Below, in pieces: positions 34,601-46,600 of a stretch of 64,000 nt of DNA. How positions within the stretch are numbered: position 1 is the stretch's first letter; each line of letters starts with the position of its first letter. Below the pieces are notes generated by a model. That model had not been told where the DNA came from. It ran no database searches and saw only the letters and a list, made by a program, of their open reading frames with translations. This DNA comes from Nelumbo lutea (taxonomy: Eukaryota > Streptophyta > Magnoliopsida > Proteales > Nelumbonaceae). The stretch lies in contig JAKGHH010000002.1 in assembly GCA_022828595.1 (NCBI GenBank), positions 46,836,631 through 46,900,630 of the forward strand. The letters are read 5' to 3'. The position numbers were made by a program, and so were the translations under genes.

Positions 34601-37600
34601 ATGGTAACCCTTCTAAGAAAGAGGATAACCAAGGAAAATACAAACAATATCTTTAGGATCAATCTTACTTCAAGTGGGAGAAGATAGATCATGAACAAAG
34701 CATTGTCAACTAAAGACACACATGGGTATGGGAAACAAAGGAACCTTAGGGAAAAGAAGCTCATGTGGAGTCCTATATTCCAATAACCGACATGGCATAT
34801 GATTGATAACATAGGTTGAGTAATGACAACATCCATCCAAAATCTTTTTGGGACATTCATTTGCAAGAGTAATTCCTGAGCAACTTCTAGGAGATGACGA
34901 TATTTCCGTTCTACAACCCCATTTTGTTGAGGGGTTCGAACATAGGAGCTTCGGTGAAAGGAGCCATAGGAAGCAAAAAAGTCAGATCACCATAGGTCAT
35001 GTGCTAAAAGTCTTTCACTAGTCTAGGAACTTCTCGAGAGTGCATAGGACAAACCTAAGTGTATTGTGAAAAATCATCAATAAATGAAATGAAGTACTTA
35101 CAACCTTTCTCAGTTGGAATACTAACAAGGCCCCAAACATCAGAATACACAAGATAAAAAGGAAGATCTGATATTTTATTACATAAAGGAAATGAATTTC
35201 TACAGTGCTTACTCAATTGACACACTTGACATTAAAAGTCACTAACTAACAGACTTAAACAAATCTAGAAATAAATACTTAAAAAGACTTAAAGGACATA
35301 TGGCCCAAATGATGGTGCCACAACATGACTTGACTCTTACTCGACTGACTCAAGGACTCTGAAAGGTAAGACCAACTTTATTCTCTAGCATATTGAGGCC
35401 ATCAACCATTATCCCTCGCCAATCGTCTTCTCGAAGGCCAAATCTTGAAAAACACAAGAATGTGGAAGAAAGGTTAATGAACAGTTCAATGCATGTTTAA
35501 TGCTGCTAACAAACAATAAATTAATAGGCAATCTTGGAACATGCAAGACATCTGATATTGGAAGACCAAAGGGCAAAGATATAGATCCCCAGCTAGCAAT
35601 GATGAAGAAGGATCTATCTGCTAAACTCACTTTATCTCTCTGCCAAAGAAATGGGTTGATTTACCAATCATATGGTTCGAGGCACCGGAATCAATAATCC
35701 ATGGGGATTTCAAAGTGCTAGAGGTTACATGGAAAGCAAAGGCTAAGTTACCTGAGAAGGATGCAAAAGAAGCCAAAGGTGTAGTTTCAGTATCTGCATG
35801 TTGGAGAGCCCTAACCTTATTGCTCCAAATGGTCATGGAAGGAGTTAATAATATCCTCCTTGAGATCAGAACAGGGGAGGCAATCTTGAGATGAATTGAC
35901 TGCTGAATTGCCAATACTATGAATCCTGTGATGCTAAGTTGGTTGAGGTATACTTCTTCTTATTTGGTTTCTTATTCTGATCCTGTGCTGACTTCTTGCT
36001 CGCCCACTTTGGCTTCCCGGTCAACTCAACAACTTTTACGGGTGTGCCTGGATTTCTGATAATGAGTGCACCACAGTTTGTCTTTATCATTTGCTCTTTT
36101 TTGGCCTTCTCCCCTTTTTTCCCAAGTTTATGTTTCCCCTTATTGCTCAGGCAATAATCTCTCCCTCAAGAGCATTCATAGCTGATTTCCTACTTTCCTC
36201 TAGCTAGACTAAGGCATATATACCTCTTGGACAAATGGAAGGTCCTTGCTGCCCAAGATCTGCACTCTAGCAAGGAAAACATTGTCGGTGGAAATGTTGG
36301 TCATCCAAATATAAGAAACATGTTGGAAATACCGTATGAAAATATTGTAAAAATTATAGACATGGAGGAAACATTGTAAAATATGCAAAATATAGAATGG
36401 TATTTTATGAAATGATAAAGAAGCATAAGCACACCTTTTTGAATTATTGTCTTGTTCCAAATCATTAAACAAAGCTAAGAAACTAAGGTTATAGACAAAA
36501 GAATATGTTCTGAAGTTGCCCTGTAAACCTTAAGATTCAGAGCTTCATAATAGAATGAGTTAAAGCAAAATTTTAACCCATAGAAAATGTAAATGGTTGT
36601 AATAGATCAACCAAATAATCTATTACACAAACAAAAAGCTAATATTTAACTTCATGTTTGAAATGAATATTGAGCTAGCTCCAAGTGATAATCATGTAGG
36701 TTAGGTAGTCAATAACACTGTTACTTCACATATCTACAATGCTGTCACCAATTTATGTTATAATACTATCTCTTGGACTACACATAGTATTGGTAGTTTT
36801 CATTGGGGAATATGTCGATTCTAGTAAAATTTCATGCTGCTACCCATGGAAATGGAAATGGAAACTATCTCTTGTATCCACATAGTGCTGGTAGTGTTCA
36901 TTGGGGAAATGTCAATTCCAGTAAAATTTCGTGTCACTACCCATGGGCTCGTACATGGGATTGAAGCCCAATAGAAAAGCAAAAACACATTGCTGAGATA
37001 CAAGTTGTTTATAAGCTTTGGCATCTTTTTCACTTTCCCACTCAATGCTCTAGTAGTAATCCAACTCTTTCTAGAGTGAAGTTAGGGCTGAATAGTAGGC
37101 AGATAAACTCCTCTCCCCCTGCTTACATGTTGAAGATTCTACTTGTAATTTGTAAATTTTGGCATAATGCCTTTGCTCTGAATACGTTGCTTTTGCCTGT
37201 TCCCATATTTCTTAGCTGTCTCAGCCGACGTGAAATTCTGTTTAATGGAAGGTAACATGGATGTCAAAAGCCACGACATAATCATGCAGTTCTCTTGGTC
37301 CCACTTGTCATATTCAGCAGTCCCTATCTAGGTTCCCTTTGATACGACCCTGGCTGTAATATACAGCCGCATCTCCTTGGACCAAGCCAAGTAATTCCTA
37401 CCATCCAAGGGAGTGATAGTCATAGAACCACCATTCAGTCCACCCTGATTAGATGTAGTTCCTGATGTTGCAGAATCTTCAATTTCCATATATAATAACT
37501 CTAGAGTGAACAATAAACTGTTATCTTTCAGTCCACACACAGATGACAACCACTCCCACTCCCTAGAGATTTTTATGCATGCAAAAAGCACATTCACACA

Positions 37601-40600
37601 CAGCAACCGCTGTCACACACATGTACATCTCTGTCAGACCTCTCCAAGGTCAATACAAGCCACAGAAACATCAATAGAAGCAACTGCATTACCCTGCCAA
37701 TCGAACCAGGTCACTCATGACCTACAAAGGTTTCAAACCTTTCAGTTTTGGATCTACAGATCCAAAGCAGGGTCAAACAACCCCTACACCATTCGGCCAA
37801 TGCAGAACTTAGCCTGTCCTTGGTCTTACTGCCAAGAACCAAGGCTACAAACAATTTAGTTCTTACCCTTGTTCAGTCTGAGAAGATTCTTTGAAGATTT
37901 CAACCCAGAAATAACAAAAGAACAGAAAAAATAATCACCGATCACTAGGAAAAGCTTCAATCAACCATCGACATATCTCTGATATTGTCCTTCTTAGATT
38001 ACAGTCAAGTTCTGAGTAGAGAGAGAGGGGCCGAAGTGTTCTCAGGTCTGGGACAAGTTTGTTCCTTCCATTCTCAGTCCAGGAAAGAAAGAAGATGTGC
38101 TATGATCAGAGAAGAACAGATTTAGAGAGCACCGTCCTGCTTTGGTACCATGTTTTCCAAGGAAGGAGAGAAGAGAGAAAAAAAGTGTGAGAGTCAAAAG
38201 TTCTGGCTGGTGGCACCAGGTATTCTATTTATATATTAAGGCAACCATACATAACATAAAAGGAGGTAAATGGACCAAAGTACTCCTTCAGTACATAACT
38301 GAGATATTACATCACTTTATATGTTAATGTTACATTAAATGATTTTTAAAGTCTAAAAACTATTGGATTTGGAAATGCAACAAGTCTTAGTTGTTGGTTG
38401 CTGCGCATGGATTAAGACTGACAAAGGCTATGCAATGACATAATCCAGAGGTGAAAGGTGACTAAGGGAGATTAAATAGTTGATGATAAGGGTCAAGAAT
38501 ATCTTACAAGTGGACAAAAAGAACTGCCATTTTATAGATCTACAGAAGCTTACAAGCTTACAAGTGGACAGTAAGGCTCAATAATATCTTACAAATGGAC
38601 AAAAAGAATTGCCATTAAATAGTTGTCATTTTCCTTTATAGATCTACAAGAATATTTTATGAGTGGACTAATTTATAGATCTACAGAAGCTTCCATGCCT
38701 ACATTACTTGTTCATCAACTGAAATGGTTTAATAATAAGGCCCCCATTTTCTTTTGGAGAGGAAATCCTTTGTTACTCTACAAGATTATCACATTTCATC
38801 TTTTGGGTCATCCCACCAAAACAGGGAAGAAACTGCATTTTCTTCTCAAGAATCTCCACCACCCATGTCAGCATGGAGAAAGAGAAATAAGATAGACTAG
38901 TAGATTGGCTAGTGCAGTTTTTTCAAGAACCTTTCAATCATCACATCTATAATCGTCAAAAAGGCAACCTATGGCCTAAAAGTTATTTTTCGCTGCTCAA
39001 AGATCCTAACAGAATCCTGTTTATGTGGAATTCCAAGCCAAGAATAACTTGCCATGTCACTCTGGGGGTTTCTCTGTTCATGCATCTATTTTAGGCTGCG
39101 AAAACTGTGCTGCATGTCTAATATATAGTCAAGCCTTTGACCTAATAACTTGCCATCTTTGAAACTGTGAGGCATATCTCCCGATCTTCTAAACCATAAC
39201 TCCTATCATCAATCTAGCCCTAAAGCAAGGTGGAAAGGTTGCTACCTTGTTAGGGGCAATAGGGAATCCTCCCTGGGTTGTTAAAGATTGTTCCATCTAA
39301 CATGGAGGCATCAACCTAGGAAAGGTTCAAAATGAACTGAACCGTGTTTTAAAAGCTCAAGGTGCAAAAAAAATGCAAAGGCCATTTTGCACTCAAGGTG
39401 CACACCTCTTCGAAGCAAGGCGGAAAATTTAAAAAAAAAAAAAAGTAAAAAATCAAAATAAATTAAAAAATATTAAAATAGTATTAATTAAAAAATACAA
39501 ACTTTAATTTTAAACTAAATGTTTTAAAAATCCTATTAGCTCATATTAAAATACAAAAACATGTTCAAAGTGAAAAATGCAAAAACAAAATAAAAAATAA
39601 CATACAAAACATATTCAAACATGTCAAACTTTTCATTTCTTCATTTCTTTCTCAAATGCATTATTTCAAATAGATAATGTGATGTTAAATATTGTTCATT
39701 CCTAATTCTACGAGCCACCTTTGTACCAAGCCCTGAGGCAAGCCTAAACAAGTCCATGTTAGGGTCTTAAATTCTTAATTGCTACAAAAAAATATGATTT
39801 TATAATTTTAATTATCTTGTAAAATATCTTTTATTAGGAGGAATGAATAAACAACATTAGCAAATAGGGGGTTCCTAGAGTTTCACCTGTGCGCCCAGGC
39901 ATGCCTTTTAAATCACTGACACAACCTGTGCAAGATCCAAGGTGATTTGGGTCAAGGTGGGGTGGGCTAGTCTAAGGGATACTTGATCGGATGCTATTTT
40001 AACTATTGCATAATATTGATCCTAGAATTCTGCATATGTGGCTGAATAGAAAAAATCAACACTAACACATGGTCCATATCTCCAAGATGCCCCTCCAAAA
40101 CAAAGGTAAAAACAAACACCACCACTTCCCTATGCATATTACCTGTTCTCATTTTTGTTTAGAATGTGTCCTTAATTCCAATCAGCTGTGACAATCATTG
40201 AGATGGTTAATTCATTCAATAATGAAGTGATGATTCCAAAGTCCTTCAAGATGAAGATATGATTGTAATGGTGCATAAGAAATTCCAATCATTAAAGAGG
40301 ACATGAAAAACTCTTACATGGCCTTACGTCACGGTATGTCCATTTTATATGCTGGTCTAGCCTTTTCCTCTATCCTTTTTCTGGTCAAGTTGATGAGCAT
40401 TTATTTAATAGACTAGCGTTATGACTTTAGCATTGGACTGTTAGTTTATTACATGCATACAAGGAAGTTGTAAAGGTAAAGGCAAGGCATGCATAAAATA
40501 AATATAAATTAAGGTACACTATAATACTCCTAACTAATATTTCCTAATAAGTAATTGGTAGCTCAATTCAGAATTTCAGATGTGCTAGATTTTTAGGGCA

Positions 40601-43600
40601 TTAAGAGCAATAACAGATTGGCTAGCCAAGTTAGGGGTTGGGAGGGTCTTTTTGTATAGTGAAAGCTTCTTACCTGATTAGTTTTATGCAAGTGAAGGGC
40701 TTCTGCTCCAATTTCTATGCATTCTTTGTGCAACCCCTTGCCCTACAACCTTCTTTTTTCCATGTAATGCATTATGCTTAGTTATCTTCTCCAAAAAAAA
40801 ATGAAAAAAAAGTAATAGATTTCCTTTCCAGCAAGATTAATGATTATAAGAAGGCATACTGTACGTGATATATAATTCAAGCAATTTTCTCATGCCTTAA
40901 CATTTTTTTTTGTATTTTTAAAGGGAAATCTTGACAAAGCATCTGCAAATGCTGGTTATGTCCTGCTGATGTTTTACCACCTTTATGAGGGCAAGGTATG
41001 GCACTTTGCTATTAATGGAGTATTTATTTCATAACTTTGACTCTGACCCTTTTTTCATCCTCTTCTTTTTGATGTCAACTTACTCTTTCTAGAATCGCAA
41101 AGAATTTGAGAGCGAACTAGTTGAACGTTTTGGAGCCCTTGTCAAGATGCCATTGCTCAATGCAGATAGGTCAGTGGTCTTCCGGTGTATTTGATGATAG
41201 AAACTCGAGCTGTCTCAAGCTAGCATCAATTTTCTGATGAGATTGGTTTTGTAGCTTCATAGAGATGTTAATAACATTTTTTGTTATTATCCTGATCAAA
41301 AAGGAAATTGTTTTCTTTTTCTTGCTCCCCTTTCCCCCATCTCTCTTTCTGATTGAACCAAGGGTTTATGATTTGGATAAACAAAACTGTACAAGGGAGA
41401 TTAATCCACGATAACCTTGGCAGGATTGTTCCTCCCATAAGAGACATGATTCACAACTTAGATTCTTCATCAATGAGTAGTTCAATTGTGTGTGTCATTT
41501 CCATATTTGGATTAACCTAATATTACAATTTTACAAAAAAATTATAGTTGTCATATTTGGATTAATCTAAAGACAGTTCTTTAATGCCATTTTTGGTTAA
41601 GGAGGTTTGGACAAACCTATTCCCCCTAGGGTGAGTGGTTTATGTTGGGAAGTTTCATGGAAAGAATCACACTTGTGATCTTCTTCAAAGAAAGAGACAA
41701 AATTGGTGTCTTTCCCCTAACCGGTGTATCGTTTGTAAGGCAAATGGTGAGACTTGCTACCACTTATTAATATCATACCCATTTGTTGCTATTATTTGGG
41801 AATGGATGGAATTCAAAAGGCAAAGGAGTTGAACATCAGTAGGCTGATAATAGAAGGGGACTCAAAGTTAGTAGTAAGCTGGCTACAAAAAGAGGAGATT
41901 GGTTGTTAGAATTTTGCTAATGAAAAAAGAAAGTTTTAGTGCATTACACAAAATATGGAAGCTAAGCTGCAGTAGGTAAAAAGAAGTGCAAATGCTTTTG
42001 CTGATGTTTTGATTAAGCAAGGGCTGGGAAGGGATCAACTTTTGGGGGCTGTGTTGTAATTTATAATTCTAGTGGTCATCCCGGAGTGAGTTGAGAGAGC
42101 TTATCTCTCTCTGTGGTGCTTCTTTGTACTTGTTTCCATAATAAACGAAATTCTTCTGTTATTGATGAAAAAATGTAAAATTCAGATAACTTGCCTATGG
42201 ATGCTTTAATTGCTAGCCAGTGGATTCAATGCCTTTCTAATGTATGTAAGATCTCTATCTGACAAGCATGAGAAGCATGTTTAGTCATAAAAAGCCACCT
42301 TGTGCAAAAAGTGGCTAAGATTAGGTCTGCATCCTGTCCACCCTTCCCAAGACCCCAAATAGTCAGGGCTCAGGACCAACTTTGGGTATGGCCCTGTTTT
42401 TTAGTCTCAATGCTCAGATCCTTAATGATAGTTTCCTATGCTTCAAAGTTCAAACCAATGTTTTGCAGTTCCATATCTTACTTAGATGTTGAATTTGTGG
42501 TTATTGTAGCTCGTCTGCTGAAAAAAAATGATAATGAAACATTTCTGGGAAATTTTTGCCTCATATTTATCTTTCATCTTTTGGGATGCAGCCAGTCTCC
42601 TATCATTTTCACTGATCTCTTTTAACATTTTTGTCATTGCTTTTCTTTTTCTGTCTGATTGTTTATGCATCTGCAGGAATCCTTTACCTGATCCTGTGAA
42701 ATCTGTACTAGAAGAAGGGTTAAGTCTTTACAGCCTTCATACCAACAAGCACGGAAGGTAAATTAATGTGTTTGAAATGGTCTACGAAAGCATAAAAACT
42801 TTTTTTTATCTGTATGTTGCGACTATCTGCTGGGTTTATTTAAATATTTCATTTAGACTAACAAGCACATAAGAAAGCTGTTCACCATTTGCCCCATAAC
42901 TAGAGGTAGCAAGCAGCAGCAAAAACCAGGCTGAGCTAGGTTTATGTTTCCCAACAAATCCCAGCCTAACAATGGAACCAGTATAGAATACCTGGACAAC
43001 AATTCATGATTAGTGTACCCCTTTTATACACAAAGTGTACCCAATACGATGCTGGATACTGCATAGACACTTATGAAATTAATACTTTTAAAATATAAAA
43101 AAATGAAATATCTAAAAATTTATACTATAAAAAGTGTTTGTATATTAGAATTTCTGTAAATTTGACAATATGTATGTTAAAAAATGACAATGAGCTTAAA
43201 AAATTATAAGTGTAAGCATAGTATTAGCATATTAAATGGGATACTTATTCTCTAAACCTAGTCCTGGATTTCAAGAAATTTCTGTATCCCTATTTTGAAT
43301 ATCCATGCCCTTGCCCCATATCAGCACCTGAACACCTTGAGGCCCAATCAGAAGATGGAGTGGGCCTATCAAGGCCAAACCAAACTCCCATATCTTGGTT
43401 GCATATGTTTAACAGATGTATAGGAATTATACATATAATTATGGGCATGGTTTGGTCTTCCTTGGAGATAGGCAGTCATAAGTTTCCTTTTTATAGGTAC
43501 ATGTGTTAAGTTTCCTGTAGCTTTGCTATATCTGTATCTTTCATTCAATAGTATCTTAGTAAAATTGGTTTGATTTGTTTCTGATAAAAAAATGCAGGAG

Positions 43601-46600
43601 AAAATAGGAAATTGAGTTAACAACATCTCCCCTCAAACTAATAATTCTAAATAGAACCATCAAACCTAGGGTTGATCGAGCCATTCTAAATACAACCAGT
43701 TCCTCCTTTTGCTGGAGATGGATCTGACTTATGACTACAAGTCTGCAACCTATAACAGGCTTGTTCGTTCATGCTGATGAATCACTAGTATTAACTATCA
43801 ACAACACAATATATGAAATGATTATTGGTGTCATGATTTTATGCGTACATTCCTAACAGGCCCTTTATTATTATTTTACTGCATTCTCATTTTTATTCTT
43901 AAAATTCTTGAATTTAGATTGGATTCCACTAAAGGAGCATATGCGGCAGAGTGGGCTAAATGGGAGAAGAAATTACGGGAAGTCCTATTTGGGAATGCAG
44001 ATTATTTGAATTCTGTTCAGGTATGTAGTATCCTTTTATTTAAGGCTCCATTTGTTTTGAAGTTTTTATTCAGTTCGGTTTTTCCATTGTTTGGTTGGTT
44101 CATAGTTGTCAAGGCGACGCCTAGGCGACAAGGCGCCCTTGGAGGCTCGCCTCACATAATCACAAAGTAGTTTTCTATAGTGTGTTATAAAAAACTTTTA
44201 TATTCTTAATTTTTTGAGGTTATAAAATAGACATTTTTAAGCTAAAATATTCATTTTGTGTGTTTATATACTAATTTCTTTTTATTATTTTCTTATTTGT
44301 TAGGGTTTAATCAACACAACATTGCTGAATGCTGTATTGAACCCTCAAAGATTTCAAAACCTGAACCAACAAGCAAGGAAGAACATAAAATGTTATCCAA
44401 TCAACACATTTTCTTATTTTTCATTACTAATTTTGTGTGTTTATATACTAACAGAAATAGGGGTTCAGCCCCTATATTTTTTTAATTTTCTTTTCTTTCC
44501 TTTTCTTCTCATGAATATGTTGGAATATGTTGATTTTCTATACTTTAACATGAAGTTTATACTTATGAAAATTATGGATATTTATTAAGGAAATATGATT
44601 ATGGAACCTAGGGAACTACCATAGGATACATGTTTTTACTTTAAAAAATCTATTGCCTAGGCGACAACCCCCCCCCCCCCGGTTGCCTAGCCTCGCCTTG
44701 GCACCTTGAAAACTATGGTTGGTTTTTTATCTTACTCAGAGAAACTCAGAAAAGAGCCATTGTTTGCTTGGGAAGGCTTCACTGGATACAGACCTAACAT
44801 TTGGCATGTTTTGAATGGAGTGGCAGCATTTCAGACCCATCCACCAAGCAATGACTCCCTTTCAATTTGACTTGGCTAAGTAAAATACTTCTTGCTGACC
44901 AGAGATTTTACTTTGGAGAGTAAATTTTAAAAACCAACAATTTAAAATTCGTCAACCATTACCCAACCTTTTTACTTACTGTTGGGCTCAGCCCAACTTT
45001 AAAATCTCCTGTCTAAGGGACCTAAACTCAACTATCATGACCATATTTTTTTCATTGGTCTTTGCCCATTTGGTGTTTTTATTAGTTCTTTTAATACATA
45101 AAACTTGAAACTTCGTTATAACTAAAATCTAAGCACAACTTCAAAGGAAGCAACAGTTGAAACTTGGAAATGATTATGATAATAACATTTCTGAGATTGA
45201 AGGGATTCCAACATCTTTTTGGTAATAAATAAAAAGGAGTTTTATTGAAAAAGAAAAAAGGGTGTTAAATTTGAAGGGACTTGTTTGAATGGTAGTTTTA
45301 AGAACTTTCTGTTTTTTTTTTCTAATTGGCAATTTTGTTAAGAAGCCTTATAGAGTAATTGGTAACATATCTAAATGAAAGACTGGACAGAAAGATTTGA
45401 AAGTCAAATTGAAATTGCTAAAGCAATTTGGCAATATGTTCTGACAATGATACAATGAAAGCACACCAAAAACCAACAAAATGAACCATTACATGAGAAC
45501 TTAAAAAAATCTTCTGAGTAATAAAGCTTCTAAGCAACAATAATTTTAATATCACCAAATGAGTAACAAAAGCATCACCATTTGCTTTGGATCTTCAATC
45601 TCATCCAAATATTAAAAAATTACCTTGAAATTAAAGAAGCATTCTCTCTGCTCCTTAAAACATTTGGGAATAAACTCTTGTCCAATATGAAAATTAACCA
45701 GTGGGGTTTGATAGAGTCCAGGTTTGAAGCAAAATGCTGAAAAAGTGAAAATTATCCCTAACAGAAACCATCCATTTAATAAAGATAAATGCTGGATGAA
45801 GCAATAAATGGTAGGAAACTCGTGAAATTTTAAAAAAATAAATGAAAATTGAGAGAACTGTGTGTGTAGTGTGGGTGAGAGAGAGAGAGAGAGAGCTATA
45901 ATTAGGGATAATTTTCAGTCCAAGGCCCACTTATTGTTCTGTATTTTCAATTCAAAAGGGTGTGAGAAGTAGAAATTTTGCCACGCAACTAAGTTCTCAA
46001 TTTGAACTGATGGTTGAATTAATGAAGAGTTGATAAGAAAGGGGCATCAGTCCAAACCTATTACTTGAATATGCCACTGATTGGTGCCCAGGTGCTGGCT
46101 ATTTAATATGCCACTGATTGATGGCCGACAGCAAGTTGGTCTATGATGACCAAGGCAGAGGTCAGTGAACATTTAGAAGTCTTAAAGGTGGAAACCAGAG
46201 CTTCCGGAGAATATCCCTCCAAAATCCAAGGTGAGCATAGAGAACAGAGAGATGGAGGTTGGTGAACAGAGAGAGATTGGCAAACAAAAGAGAGGAAAGT
46301 GGTTGCTTTAGGGTTAAAACTTTGATTAAATAGATGAGAAATGTTAGAAATGCATTGGAACTACCTATATCTTATATTATGCCGTATATTTAGAGTTGTG
46401 TTCGGGCTGGACTGTTCCAGTGTTGCCCAAGGTGTCAAACTCTAATTCAACCTAAAATTAATTCAGGTCCATAAATCCTAATAACCTGATTGTCAACCTG
46501 ACTTTTTGAGTTGGATTCAAGTTAGCCTGACCCAAGTTAGACCCCTTATGCAGGATTGTGTATGACATATAGACCCACAAAATGGGACCAACATGTGGAT

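Larger units (their letters stand above)
32199..38314 (-). mobile_element. Copia element B (minus strand), damaged, in RNL intron 7
   Basis: 5' LTR 38314-38151, altered primer site (about 38150), leader, gag from about 37490, interrupted near 37100-36290, protease 35914-35409, integrase and RT 34866-33620, partial 3' LTR 32280-32199. Near-matching flanks TTTTA (32194) and CTTTA (38315) fit a 5-bp duplication with one mismatch. RNase H, polypurine tract and the start of the 3' LTR are missing, where a Mutator-like element now sits. It is antisense to the host gene and related to element A by LTR and pol sequence. Confidence 0.82.
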
